From: Cordia subcordata
Lineage: Eukaryota > Streptophyta > Magnoliopsida > Boraginales > Cordiaceae
Direction of reading: 5' to 3'
Length of the DNA stretch: 64,000 bases
Assembly: GCA_028554755.1 (NCBI GenBank)
Contig: JAPTOF010000005.1
Coordinates: 18,326,001 to 18,390,000, forward strand
The position numbers were made by a program, and so were the translations under genes. Shown piece after piece: positions 12,091 to 25,222 of the stretch. Numbering within the stretch: the first letter of the stretch is position 1; every line of letters starts with the position of its first letter. Under the pieces are notes generated by a model. It had not been told where the DNA came from. It saw nothing but the letters and a program-made list of their open reading frames with translations, and ran no database searches.

Positions 12091-14102
12091 AGATTCAAAT
12101 TTATTTGTGCTCAATATTATCTTTCATTAATTCACAAAAACTAATAAAAAAAACCCCAATTCGAGTAACTATCAATATTGTCTTTGTATTTCTTTAAGAT
12201 TATTTTCTAAAACTAAATAAGTTAGCTCAAAAAGAAAAGGCCAAAGCGTCAAAGAGACAATTGAGTTTAACAAGCTTAACATTTCTTAGTCTTAATTTCT
12301 CCTTCTGTTTAGAAATATCTTGTTGATCAGAGAATACACATATTGGCGAACACCATCTACTGATTATAATTTCGTTTAAATATATTGATATTTTTAGTTT
12401 TGAAAAATTATCTAGCCTCTACTAAGAAAAAAAAATATTGATTCGAGTTTTCAATTGGGCATTATAATCCCCCTCAGAAAAATCTAAGTTTATCCCTCAC
12501 ATTGCCCCAATAGTGATTGATATAAATCGGATACTGAGCTTAAATATGACCACGTTTAGGAGATATGCTGTATAAAATTGTTTTCTTTTTCTTTTCTTCT
12601 TAGTAATTTTTTCGTGATAATTTATTGCGAGGTCAAATATGAAAATACGCACTTGACAATTCTCATCAGACATGTACTAATTATACTCGTCAAAGTATAT
12701 GGTACACGTGTGCGAATGTAACCCACTTCATTATGCGGTCCCCCTATTTCTTTACCCTTTTCCAATAACTCATTTTAGAAATGATTAAATTAGATATTTT
12801 GTTATGAAATAATGAGGTCAAGCACATGCTTTCATTAGGTCAATAATATAGAAATATATAAGTTCGAAGTTAGACTTTGTTTAGTCTAGAAGAGAGATTT
12901 CAACTATTAAATTGTAAAGTTTTTAATAATAGAATTTTAGATAAAAATGCTATTAAATAAAAGTCGTTAATTATCTAGTCTTATATTTTATTAGTTGAGC
13001 TTTAAATTGATTTGAGGAAATATTAGACTTTTAACAATTTTTGACTTGACGTAGAACAATTTCTCAACAACCTCTTTAAAAAACTCCGACTTGGAGTTCC
13101 CAGTTGATTTTTTTTTTCTTTTTTCTTTAGCTTTGTATGTAAGAGTTGTTCCAAAAATTGGCTAAATAAGTTAGTTTTGGCTTTCAAACAAAAAAATAAA
13201 AATAAAAAATCTGGTATCTAAGAAGGTGTTTAATTTAACTTTTAAGTTGGTCAAACTTACTCAAGCTTCAAAACTCAATTTAATCTGATAGATGCCTTTA
13301 TTTTAATAAAAAAAATTCTTCTTTTTTTATAAGTGACATTGTAATTATTAAAAAATTGTTATTTAACTGCTCTGTCTAATATTTAAAAGCTTATGTGGTC
13401 CCTCTTTACTTTTGCTCATAGGCATGGGGCGTTTTCCAAAAGAAATCTATATGGGCGTTGAGTATTGGAAGTTAAAACTTGTGGTCAGGCCACAAGAGAA
13501 CGTGAAATGTTTAGTGAATTCAAGCAACGTAACCAATATGATGGGATGATTGCTGGGATTCTATCCTACACTTCGCAACACCTTCATCTTATGATGGACT
13601 TCATATGATTGAAAAAAACGTATGAATATGATTTCTCACATGGTCCCAACATTTTGTACATATACGTATACATATAGGCAAACCTAAACCTAGTGCTAGA
13701 ATACACGGGCCAAGCACTTGCCATTGTTCTCATTAGAAGGGAAACAAATGATGTATTTTAACTTGTCCAAGGGTTACGTAAATTAGTTCAATAGCTGTTT
13801 GTTACAGTCAAATATGTTGCCTTATTTTTAATTGATTTAGAGCGTCGAGACGGTTTAAGTTACCACCTCATCTAAAAGTTTTGTATATGGACAGTTTTAA
13901 CGTTTTTTAAACTAGTGGTATTAAGTTTCAAACTGAAACCCTTCAATTTTTAAAATCTAATACCACGTTAGAATTATCGTCTCATTTAAAAATTTAAACT
14001 TGTAAAAAATATATTAATATATCTATTTATTATATTAATAAAAATGCGTAATTGTATCACGAATCAGTGTAAATGGTCTAGAGTTAAAAGATGAGTCCTA
14101 GG

Positions 14103-14894
14103 CAGTGTTCGGCAATAGTGTTTCAACTAGTGTTTAGTGTTTTAACTTGGTCAAAACACTATCTCATCCTATTTTTGTTGTTAAGTAAAGTAGTGTTTTA
14201 GGTAGTGTTTTTTGTTAAAATAGTGTTTGAAGTAGTGTTTCTGAAATGTTAATATTTTTAACGTTTCAAGTAGTGGATAGTGTTTCATTTTTTATTTTGG
14301 CAATTTTACCCGCTCTTCATTATTTTTTAGCACTTCTACTTACTATACAATTTCTTTCTTCATTTTTATATTTTCTTTCACAAGTATAAATTTAAAATAA
14401 CATAAAAAGCAATTTTAAATCCTATCTATGTCAAAATAAACTAAAAAAGTGTAAGTCTTATTCATCCATTTATTATTTTTCTTGACGAAATAAATCTTTG
14501 ATCAATTAAAAAAATTTCTCCAGTAAAAACTTTTATTGTAATATTGATAAAATTTATTTATAAAAAGTAATTTTATTATACTTCAATAATCAAATGTTAT
14601 TACAAGAAACATACATCTAATTATGAAATAAATTATCTCATTTCAATAATAGTAATAATAATTATATTTATTATAACATAATAGCATAATAACATAATAC
14701 CAATGTCTTTTTATGTCATTTTACATTCATCAATTAATCAAACAGTTAATTTTATCGAACACATATTATTCAATCAGCTAATCAAACAGCTATCCGCTAA
14801 TAGTTGAAATATAACAGTTATCAACTACTCAAATCAATATCTGCTACTTAAACAACTATCAGCTACTCTAACAGCTAATTTTGCCGAACAGACC
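14103..14894 (+). mobile_element. Nonautonomous hAT-like element, copy B (about 790 bp)
   Basis: Same family and orientation as copy A. The left end is CAGTGTTCGGCAA; the right end on the minus strand is GTCTGTTCGGCAA, so the core TGTTCGGCAA is intact at both ends. Subterminal units (AGTGTTTTAGGTAGTGTTTT on the left, CAACTATCAGCTACTCTAAC on the right) repeat as in the other copies, though the left units read AGTGTTT rather than AGCGTTT. CCTAG occurs on both sides, an imperfect remnant of a target duplication. No transposase is encoded. Confidence 0.75.
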
Positions 14895-14914
14895 CCTAGT
14901 CACAAGAAAAAAGT

Positions 14915-14964
14915 AATAATTCTTTATTCTTTTTTTTTTGTCGGAAATAATTCTTTATTCTTTT
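14915..14964 (-). mobile_element. Minimal retroposon insertion: tail with 19-bp target duplication
   Basis: The 19-mer at 14915-14933 is repeated exactly at 14946-14964. Between them lie only about 12 bases: Ts followed by GTCGGA. On the minus strand this reads as the end TTCCGAC plus a poly-A tail. Long exact flanking repeats around an A-tail are the mark of target-primed reverse transcription, here with nearly the whole element lost by 5' truncation. A second insertion with the same tail is at 39546-39596. Confidence 0.6.
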
Positions 14965-17430
14965 GATTTTGCCTTTAGTGCTTGAGGCAGTAAATTGCAA
15001 CTAGACAACACCATCAATAAAGAAAATAACAGAAAGAAAATGAAAGAAATGATAGGGCAGAATAAGACCACGATATATAGGATGTGATCCAAATGTTTTT
15101 CTTGGGAGAGCTAATTTTGCACATGAGATGTTGGGACCTTCTACGATGTTTGCAGGGTTTAGCTTTATAAAGAAATTTTTGTTTCTCTTGCTATTAGAAG
15201 TTCAATTCATCTTAGCTATAATCAAATTGAATTTAGTTTAAAAAGAATAAAATACATTTTACCTTTTTTTGTTATACAAAAGTCAAATAAAATTTGTTTG
15301 CAATATCAAAATTTGTTGATATTCACTTGTGGTTTAAAAAAAAAAAAAAAAGGTTACACATTTATCCTTATAAATGTAAAATAAGAGGAGAGAATTTACA
15401 TCGATTTTAAGATCAAATGTATAAATACACACTAATTTTAAAACGAGAGGATCAATTTGCAACATTTACAAAAGCATAGTGAGTTTTAAAATCACAGTAA
15501 ATTTTGTGCGATTTTTGCAAAACATAAAGGTGTAAAGTGCTTTTTACACATTCAAAAATTATAATTTTTTTGATAGAGCAATACTTCTTAACATATATTT
15601 TAAATTAGTCAAGTACATATTATAATAATCGTAACAAAAATTAATATGTAAGTTCAAATCCAGAATTATTTGTCATAATATATTATTAATCGATCACCTG
15701 ATTTCAACATTTGACTACTGAATCTGTGTGCTACACAACCTAGAACCTCTAAACTCAAACTAATTAACACAAGACGCAATGTTTTTGTGTTTGCGGGAAG
15801 TGGATAAAATTTTAGTTTGCTGTCAAAATGTGAATTATTAAATATTACAATGGATAATGAAATATTTTATGCTGGTATTTTTTTTTCCTATAGTACTTTT
15901 ATACTATATTTATAATAATAGTGCTACTCTCGAAGCAATCCGATGGCGTAATTAATTACTCATATTTCTAGTAAGTGGTGCACGTAATATAAAATAAAAT
16001 ACTCTATGATGTTGACTATTAACTAAGGAATTGATTTCAGAAAAAGAAAACAGCCCTTTTTAGTTGCGTTGCTGATTTTCAAATCGGTTAAAGTTAAAGA
16101 TCCTCGTGAGTTTATGCGTAAATTTCAAAACAATTTCCTTTAACATTATTTGAAATTTATTAAAAGTCTTTGCATAATGACCAATATACCCAAAACTAAA
16201 ATATGCATTTTTGGTCACTTGAACTACTCACTCCTCTTGTATCATATCTAGTCAAACACCAGGGAAAAAAAAAAAAAAAAAGCCCAATGAGTTGAAACAA
16301 CACGACAGAGTTTTTATATTTCTAGTAGTTGATGTACATACCTACTTGACATTTATTCATAGACTTATGTAGGTATCATGCTTTTACATTTCCGAATAGA
16401 GTGGATAAGGAATGAAGGTTGCATAACAATTAATTTAGGCATATAACCAACACAAGTTCGAATTTTTGAAAACGCAAAATTTTTCTTTCACTATTTTTAA
16501 TCTAATAGAAATTAGTCTTAAGTCTAACATAACTTAGGACATCTTAAAGTAAAAAAAAAAAAAAAAGTATATATACTTTGTGCTTCAACAATTTACTATG
16601 TAATAATTCTAGAAATCAACTGATCACAGTGACACAGTTTGGGGCACGATTGGCGTGCTAACCTACTGGGCAATGTCAAACGAACAATTAAAATGTTAAA
16701 GAAAGTAAGACAGATCAACACCTATAAAGGTTTGAATTATCTTGAAAACTTTCGAAAATTTTTATTGAATTCTTGACTAACCTAATAATATTTATCGTGA
16801 GACATTTTATTGTACCCGTAATTTGACTGATTACAATAAATTGAAAAACTCCTTCCAATAGAGTATTCCTCATTAAAGGATAAAAGGAAAGTTATTATTC
16901 TGCTGATTATTGCTGTACAACTGTGTATGAAATTGGATACTATCAAATGGCCAAAAATATGAGAAGAAACAATAGCAAAAAAAAGGTTTGAACTAACTTC
17001 TAAAAGTGCTCACATGGTTCCAAATACCTTTTCTTACCTTGTGAGATGCCGACGGCTGAGAGAAATAGGATACTTTTATAGAGGGCCCATCTTCATTAAT
17101 TATGAGATTAGTTATTTTCTTGCATACTCAATTAAATATCTTTAGATAATCATGTAAGATTTTGAATACTAATTTGTTGTATGAATACATTCGATCTTTG
17201 TAAAGTAATATATTACGGGAGTCCATTCAGGTTCTTTCTCAACTAGGTTAATAACACAATTTAACACACATATAAAAATAATTTTAATTTGTTTAATAGG
17301 ACTAATTAACTTTTACTCTAAAATACTTTTAAAATGTTCATGTGTATTTGATATAAGTTTTGAGGGCGACGGGAGCTGTATATACATCACTGGTAGGGAT
17401 GAATTTAAGATTTTATTTTAGAGACTATTA

Positions 17431-17665
17431 GTGTATTTAGAATGATCTTATTTTAAGATATCTTATAATATTTAAGATATTTTATCACATGCATGAGGCA
17501 TTCAATAGTTATAAAAAAATAGATAGAATGGATTGTTTATTTTTTATAAGATGAAAAATATGATTCATTTTTAGTTTTTATAAGATACATGTGATAAGAT
17601 GTTTTATCTTTAAGATGTATCTCATTTTAATAGGATAAGTATTTTAAAATAAGATTATAACAAAC
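17431..17665. mobile_element. Palindromic (foldback) MITE, about 235 bp
   Basis: The left arm (containing ATGATCTTATTTTAAGATA and then TTTATCACATGCATG) is matched in inverted orientation by the right arm (ending ATAAGATTATAACAAAC). The arms cover most of the element, so a single strand would fold into one long hairpin. A clear target duplication was not seen. No coding capacity. Confidence 0.6.
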
Positions 17666-20647
17666 AATATATATGTATATATATATACACACACATACGC
17701 ACACTAGTGTGACACCAGTGCATCGCACGGGTAGACATATGTGATTGGATATATTAAAACTATAGAGTTTTTACATTTTACTAAATAGTCATTGAAACAA
17801 TTATATACTATGGAATTAATAAAACAATAATGATATATATAAAGAAAATATATAATATTAATTAAATTAAAATGTTTAATACAAGAATTGAACTAAATAA
17901 ATGATGAAATACAAAAAATGGCCTGAGAATAGACATATTTAATTAATTAATAAATAATTATAAAAAACTTGTCATATAGAATGTAATTTGGTAACACGAA
18001 ATTATAACTTATTTTACGTTATTATATAGTATATATATGAAAGAAAGTAGAAACATGTGAAATAAAGATTCCTTGAACTTATTCTTTTAACCCTTTACTC
18101 CCACCCCAACCTCCATCTTTTACGAAATTCGAATTCAAGTCATTATTTTTAGAGAGGTAGTTTTAATCACTTGAATTATCTTTAATTCTAAGTTCATTAA
18201 ATTTGTATGTAATGTTATCTATGATTTTTAATAATATGATAAAAAATTGATATTAACTTATAGATTATAACTATTATTAAATTATTACGTTACCACAAAA
18301 TTATGACAACGGCAAAGGTTTTGTAGATTTTAGTATTTCAAATCTCATTTAAAGAAGGCAGCTAAAAGAAATGTTTGGTACAAAAATGTCAGATTGCAAT
18401 TTGACCGCCACAAGTATATATTATTACTCCACGATGTCGACGACCAACGCCAAATCTATCTTGGACAGCTAACAAAGTCAATGCAGTCGCAGCCCATTAT
18501 TTGGGTCACTCACCCCATAAAAAATTTAACTAAAAAGGAAAAGGAAAAGGGAAAACCCAAACAAAAATTACAAAAGAGATCTTAAAAAAAAAATAAAAAA
18601 ACCGTGATTTAAGAGGTCTGCTATCATCTTCACACTTGGTGGGCTGTCCCATTCATTAAAATTATAGAGTCAAAGGTCAGTTTTTCTTTCAGCTTAAAAG
18701 TTTTTTTTTTATAAATTTTTTAGAGAAACTTTTAATGTAAATGAGAATACATTTTCTTATTCCATAACTGGTTATTTACATTACTAAGACGATATTTTGA
18801 AACTAATAAAAATAAATTATTATTCCATTTTTGTGATATGCTCTTTTGCTTTGATTATATTTCTACTTGTTTGATGTATTTTTAAAGAAACATATTCATA
18901 ATTTTTAGTATTAAATGTTTTTGTATATTGTCTTAAAAATCAATAAATGCTAATAAATTATTAAATAATTTTTATTTTAAGTTAATTTAAAATTTTATCC
19001 ATTTTTATTAATTAAGTAATTATTAGATTAAATTTATTTTTAATTTCATTAATTTATTTATTATTTATAATTCATAATTTTTAAAATTTTAATATTTTAA
19101 AATTATTTCTTAAATTATAAATTATAAATTTTTAATTTTTAATTATTCGTTTATTTTCATTTTTATCTATTTATTATTATTTTTAATTAGAATCAAGAAA
19201 TATTACTAATAAAAACCAAACTTGTCTTTGTTACGACCGACCATCATTTTAATGCCAAGGAGGGTCTCACCGTTAAGGTCATTTTTGAACCAACTATTAT
19301 ATTAGTAACGAGTGAAGTCTACGCACCACACTCACACGAGGAGTAGGTATTTTGAAATTTATTCTTAAATTATAACAATATGAATTCAAATAATTATATT
19401 ATCAGTTTATCAATGTTGATCTTTTCTCTGTCAAATTACTAGGAAAGTTCTATTTTTTGTTCTCTCTCATAATCTTTAATTTTTTTACATTATAATAATG
19501 GAATCTAAATTCCACACCTGCCGTATTCATCGACCATCGTGGCTTTTAGTTTTTGGTAGATAATGGCACCTGTCATTATCAGCTTGTATATTATATAATA
19601 TATATACATAGCAGCTTATTAGACGCAAATCTTAAAACTTCCATTGATGGATTGGTTAAAAGTCAATTAAGTTTAATCAATCTAGATGTTCTTTTTTATC
19701 TTTTCTCTAATGCTTTTCATTCTTGTAAACTAAGACACCAATGTGGTCCCTTTAATAAAATCAAGGGGTCATTTTCATGGAAAATGTGAAACTGTTAAAC
19801 TAGTGGAAGATTTTGCTAACTCTATTTTAAGGGGTCCCCTCAAAGTGTGTATTCTCTCATTATTAATTGATATTTTTGGACGTTTTACTAGTTGTTTGAT
19901 CTCAAGTCATATCTCACACACGAGCATTTTCTTTGCAATTGCTCGTATCAAAAAAATACAAAGAACAAGAAATATTTATGTTGTGGTTTCTAAGAGACCG
20001 TCTTGCGTGGGTACCAGAAGAACGGTTCTAGAATTTTATTTTAGTGAAAATATAATTTCTATATATATATATATATATTATTTAAAAGAAATTTAGGGTG
20101 AACATGAGTTGCAAGCTTTACTAACCTTATTGTGGATCTCTCCAAGCACAAGATAGAAAAAATTACACCAACTTTCTTTATCAATTTGGACCAAGAATAT
20201 CTCTCATATGTTAGAAAAATATTAAGCATGGAGTACAAAATGAGTTGTTTTCTTTTTTGGCATCTCTTATACGTAATCTTAACTTGTAACTTTTCAAAAG
20301 CTATCTTTATAAAAAAAAAAAAAAAAGAAAGTATTTAAGATCTTGAAGAAATTTACAATAACAAAATCTATATTAAAACTAAGATTTAAATATTTCCGAC
20401 AAGATATGGTATCAATGGTGATAATCACTGGACATATGGAGAGACATAATTATTCTGTTTCTCATTGAACACATGATTATCATTCAAGTAAATTTGTTAC
20501 TATTATTAAAGCCCAAAAGTTAGGCAAAACTTGAAACAAGTTGCAACTTTATAAAGTTAGAAAAAGTGTACTCTATTAAGACTATTCCTTTTGAATCTAT
20601 GTATGAAATTAATCTAAAGTTTGATTGATAGTATGGGATAATAGTTA

Positions 20648-20867
20648 AGGCTCATTTGAAATAGTTTTTTAAAAAACGTTTTCTTAAAAGTACTCTTTTG
20701 AGAGTTAAAAGTTATGACCTCTAAAAAAAGTTGTACTTGTTTTTTTTTTTTTTTTTTTTAAGTTTTAACTTTTTGAAAGCCAAGCCAAATAATTATTGCA
20801 AAAAGAATATACCTTTTTTAAGAAAAAAAGTATTTTTTTCTTCAAGAAGGCCAATCCAAATAAGCCC
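20648..20867. mobile_element. Tourist-like MITE (PIF/Harbinger), 220 bp, TSD TTA
   Basis: The left end AGGCTCATTTG is preceded by TTA (20645-20647). The right end on the minus strand is GGGCTTATTTGGATTGGC and is followed by TTA (20868-20870). The interior is T-rich then A-rich, so the whole element is nearly palindromic. It matches the GTTTGGATTGGC family seen elsewhere in the window. Confidence 0.65.
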
Positions 20868-22715
20868 TTAATCTAATTTGATTATTCCAGCGCATGTGAA
20901 GGTTTATGTTAAACATTTCATCATTGGCTATTGCAAACATACTCAACTTTGATTCCCAAGGTTTACAGGTGTTTCTAAGCCCAAGCCCAAATTTGCATTG
21001 TAATTGAATTTTATGCACAAGGCTAAAAGCGACACAAGAAATTTATTTTAGAAAGGATTATATTAAAACTAGCTTAAATAATGTATGCGTCAAGAGGGAA
21101 ATAAATTTAAATTTGGTACTGTTAGTTACAATAAATGATTGTTCAGTAATCTATTTGTTAAAAGTCAGACAATATATATAATAAGAAAACGTAGACTTTT
21201 AGTCCTCAATGTATCACTACATCCAACCCTTAATAGGAAGGTAAAATTTAGTTATTATATAATGAATAACAAGTCAGGAGCACAAGCATCAAGCATGTAG
21301 CATTAGAGTCACAGGCACTTCTAAAGAACATTTATTTTGACATGGAAACAAATGGGGCCAAAGATTTTGAGAATCACATACTGAGATCATGTTTGCTTCC
21401 TATGTATCTATTCTTCATAGCTTATAAATTTTATTGTATGCTTATCCCAAAAAAAAAAAAAATTGTAAGCTGGGGGCATTCTCGTCCTTGTAGCAATAAG
21501 ATAAAGTACCAATAATCTGAACTCTAATAATTTTAAGTATGTCCTTCTGTTGCTAACAGGTTATTAACTGGAGAAAGGAATGCAAAATTACACCATTACA
21601 TTTCCATTTTCAATTATCTAAAGAAGAATTACAAAAAACTTTTTCTTTTTCATTTTCTCTTTTTTTCTTTTCTTGTTATTCAAATGAGAAAATAACCATT
21701 TATTTTATTCTCCGGTACAGTTCTTTCCTCTCTTTCTCTGTCTTCTCTTCCCCATGTATTTGTAGCATGAGTCCAAACATAATCTAGAGAGAAGTAGAAA
21801 ATTTCTTAGATATGCATGCACATTATCAAAGGATGCAAGTCCAAGAATGTAAAGGTGTAGACTTCATGTGAATGTAAGATTTATAATACGTGGACGCACT
21901 AAGTCAGACAATTTAATTGATAATTTGTGCAACATTTTTTTTTTTTTTGTTAAAAGATTTTTCATTGTAAGAAAACATAAATTACACGAGATAATAGCCT
22001 ATCTTAAGAGGGTGTTGGTCTTTTCACAATAAACACTAAAAGCGGGCTAGGGACATTACCCACCAATAACATGTCACTCTACTTACCAATTTATTGTAAC
22101 CCAATTATCAAGTTTGTTAGTCGATCTTTCAACACACTGAAATCAAAGTTTTATTTTTGTTCACAAAAATACTCAAGTAGCTAGACTATGAATATTTGCT
22201 TGAAGCTGCCAGGGTCAAGCCCGTAATTTCCAGATGTCGTTATCCGTACAGAAGTCGTTCATCAATCCAGGAAGATTCCAATGTCAAAACCTTTTGCTTT
22301 CTCTTTCAAATCCCTATGCCGATATTGTCCACGAATCTTGGGCTTTTTTTTTTAAATATCAACCAAACCCCATTATTTACAACCAAGACCCTCACCTCTC
22401 AAATATTTACGATTCATACCCTTCAAAAATTATTAAGGGTCCACATTCTACTACTGCATGTACCCACCAATCTGTGTCCTCCGTCTCATCTCATCGCAAC
22501 TCTTTTCGAGAAAGTTATTAGTAGCAACTGTCCCCTCAAGAATTTCACACTCGATTTGTTGCCTCTTTAAGGAGGCGACAAAATCTTGTGTGTTTAGGTG
22601 TACAAAGATTGCAGCAACTATGCAATGCATATGCCCATGGTTGATTGGTCATGTCAATGCCGGGTAAGTTATAGGCTTATTAGGCTGTGCACGATAAAGG
22701 GGAAATCTTTACTTT

Positions 22716-22972
22716 TTTTTTTAAAAGGGTTAAGCAAAGGAGAACCCCTTTCCCACTTGGCCAGAGGCCCCTTAACCAGGCGGGAGGTAAATCGAGGGAT
22801 GTGCGTGAGTGGCAGCCCGACCAGGGAGAGGACCAACGGGCGTGGAAATCCAGCAACAGCCCCGCAATATTTCAGCGGAGTACCGCCGCCACACGGACTC
22901 GATCCCGCGTTATCAGGGTGTCTCCACCCTAATCACCTGGCCACTTACCAACTCACCTATGCCCCTGGGGGC
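22716..22972 (-). mobile_element. tRNA-derived SINE, about 257 bp, with perfect 14-bp TSD
   Basis: A GC-rich island in AT-rich DNA. Read on the minus strand it starts GCCCCCAGGGGCATAGG, has an A-box-like TAGGTGAGTTGG (complement of 22948-22959) and, about 43 bp on, a B-box-like GGATCGAGTCC (complement of 22895-22905). It ends with a poly-A tract (T-run at 22713-22722). The 14-bp direct repeat GAAATCTTTACTTT flanks it at 22702-22715 and 22973-22986. Internal Pol III boxes, A-tail and target duplication together define a SINE. The ORFs through it are incidental. Confidence 0.85.
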
Positions 22973-23605
22973 GAAATCTTTACTTTGCTTCTTATAGATA
23001 TCGATTTATGAGAAAGAAGTATATGTCACATGTATTAAGAGTCCATCTTTATGCGAGTACTAAGTGATTATTTGAATGGATAAAGGTAATAAATTAACCC
23101 ACAATTAAGAGATTGACGTCTATAGTTTTGTATATATATTAAGACAAAAAAAAAAAAAATAGAATCAAACTCAAGCGGTTGATTGTATTATAAAAATCAT
23201 AGCATTAAGATTGTATTATCATTTTTACAACATTAAATAATATAATGTCTAGTGTTTTAAACAATAGCGCTTTAGAAGGGGCTTCCTGAAAAAATATGTG
23301 ATCAGTTATATCAATTGTATGTGTATTTGTTTTATACGTTAGTAGGGATAAATGAAGTTTTATTTGGCTTAATAAATGATGAAGTTTATTTCGTTTTACC
23401 ATGAGTACCGTTATTTATATGTTGTTATCTTATTTGATAGGTTGATTGTTGGATTTAGTATTTGTTAAATTTTTTTTAATATTTTAAATATTAATCTAAG
23501 TTTTTTTTTTTTTTGGCAAATAGAAAACTCCAATTTGACACAATTTGCCCACCCTGTTGAACATATTGATCTTTTAGTGTTTCATAGGGCCGGGTGGGAT
23601 GGGAT

Positions 23606-24518
23606 CAGTGGCCGATTCAGGATTTTTAGGGGTGGTGAAAAAGTAGTTGTCCCAAGTCATGATACTTAAAATAATGACTCGTTTGGATTGGTTTTTCTAA
23701 AATAAATAATTTTTGAAAAAAATATTTTTTTGATAGGTTAAAATTCTAATTTATGAAAAAAATATATTTGAGTTTTTTTTTTCTTTTCAGAATTTCAGTT
23801 TTATTATAAGTCAAACCAAATAGTTAATTAAAAAATATTTTGTTCAAGGGAAAAAATATTTTTTTGAGAAAAAAAAAACCAAACAAGCCTTAAGTAATGT
23901 AAGAAATAATTATACTTAAAATAAAAACTAGTACCAAATAACTTTATTATGTTTTATTAAACCTAATCACCAATTTGCTTTTTCAAAAAATAAGTTATAA
24001 AATCAAATAATATACATTTGTTATCTATATTAATGGGAAAAAAAAGCAATTACAATAATAAGAATAAACAAAAGCATCTTTTTAAAATTGACAAGATTTT
24101 CTATGATAATATAGACTTTTGTTGTGCGATTGGTGTATAAAGCAAATAGTTAAAGGAGGGAAAGTTTATTTTTGTTAAAAAAAAAATGAAAAATTAACTC
24201 TAAAGAAATTGGAATAATAAATGATAAATCCTAAAAACCTCTAAAACCTAAAAAGTCCCCCCTTGTCTTTGGCTTTTTCGGCTGGACGCAAATAAAAGGA
24301 AAAAAAAAAAAAAAAAAGGTAGCTTGCATCAAGAATCAAATCTATGACCTTAACATCAAAAGTCAAAAGCAAAACCACCAAGCTAACTTGGCACATTTGC
24401 AGAAGAAAGGGGTGGCAAAACCCTATATATAAAACAATCAATTTAAAAAAGTAATAAAAAAATAAAAATTGAGGGGTGGCGGCCGTTCCCGCATGCCACC
24501 GCAGTGGGTCCGCCCCTA
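23606..24518. mobile_element. Nonautonomous hAT element, 913 bp, with perfect 8-bp TSD
   Basis: The 8-bp repeat GATGGGAT occurs immediately outside both ends (23598-23605 and 24519-24526). The left end is CAGTGGCCGATTCAGG; the right end on the minus strand is TAGGGGCGGACCCAC, both of the C/TAG(T/G)GGC form typical of hAT ends. An internal AGGGGTGG near each end extends the match. Inside lie a complete Tourist-like MITE (23675-23890) and, on the minus strand around 24318-24400, a tRNA-like segment (TTAGCTTGGTGGTTTTGC) followed by a homopolymer, possibly a second SINE. No transposase is encoded. Confidence 0.8.
23675..23890. mobile_element. Tourist-like MITE nested in the hAT element, 216 bp, TSD TAA
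   Basis: The left end TGACTCGTTTGGATTGG follows TAA (23672-23674). The right end on the minus strand is AGGCTTGTTTGGTTT, with TAA at 23891-23893. T-rich and A-rich arms give a near palindrome. The nesting shows this insertion is younger than the host element. Confidence 0.7.
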
Positions 24519-24995
24519 GATGGGATTTTCTTCCCACCTGGACAAAAATGATGCTAGAAATATACTTCAATATTACGATTAAGTATTACTGTATTGGTGT
24601 AAGGTAAGAATTTTATTCACACAAGGAGGAATATGGGTAGCTGCCCATCTTATTCCGTTCTGTTATCCTACCCTATTCGTTTTGTTGTCATTCCTAAATG
24701 TTGGTGCAATTTTCCTTATTAAATTGAAAATTTTACATTAAAAAAATCGTTCTAAACAGAACTATATTGTATAAATTTGATGTTATAAATCTCATGATCC
24801 ACAAAAAATCTCAAAATATTTTGAATTAATTAATTAAAATAAAATAAAATTAGTAATAAAAGAGCAAGAAAATAAAAATTTAACCTTAAAATTTTGAACT
24901 AGACCAAGTCGATGAATATTTCATCTGACGGCACAAGTGTAACATGTGTCTTGTTTGGACGGCACATATTAAGTGGTTGTGACTTGTGAAACTTA

Positions 24996-25222
24996 GGGCC
25001 TGTTTGGATTGGCTTTTTTTTAAGAAAAAACACTTTTTTCATGAAAAAGTTACACTAAATTTGCGATAACTATTTGATTTGATTTTCAAAAAATCTGAAA
25101 TTTTGAAAAAAGCTCAAATACAGCTTTTTTCAGAAGCTAGAATTTTCAGCTTCTTCAAAAAAGCTGTTTTTCAAAAATTATTAAAAAAAACGCTTTTAAA
25201 AAAAATCAATCCAAACGAGCCC
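24996..25222. mobile_element. Tourist-like MITE, 227 bp, TSD TTA, best-preserved copy
   Basis: The left end GGGCCTGTTTGGATTGGC follows TTA (24993-24995). The right end on the minus strand is GGGCTCGTTTGGATTG, with TTA at 25223-25225. The interior has AGCTTTTTTCAGAAGCT-like inverted motifs. TWA-type target sites and GGGCCTGTTTGG ends are characteristic of PIF/Harbinger-derived Tourist MITEs. Confidence 0.75.

Noticed and set aside
21940..21990. T-run followed by GTTAAAAGATTTTTC as another LINE tail
   Set aside because: Resembles a LINE 3' end in reverse, but I found neither a target duplication nor a shared tail with the other insertions.
22196..22667. Cluster of plus-strand ORFs of 69-124 residues before the SINE
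   Set aside because: Three frames overlap, with no known motif and no splice-supported continuation. They could be a decayed gene fragment, but nothing supports that.
22598..23011. 137-residue ORF through the GC-rich island
   Set aside because: It runs across a SINE, including its Pol III boxes and tail; high GC simply lowers stop-codon frequency.
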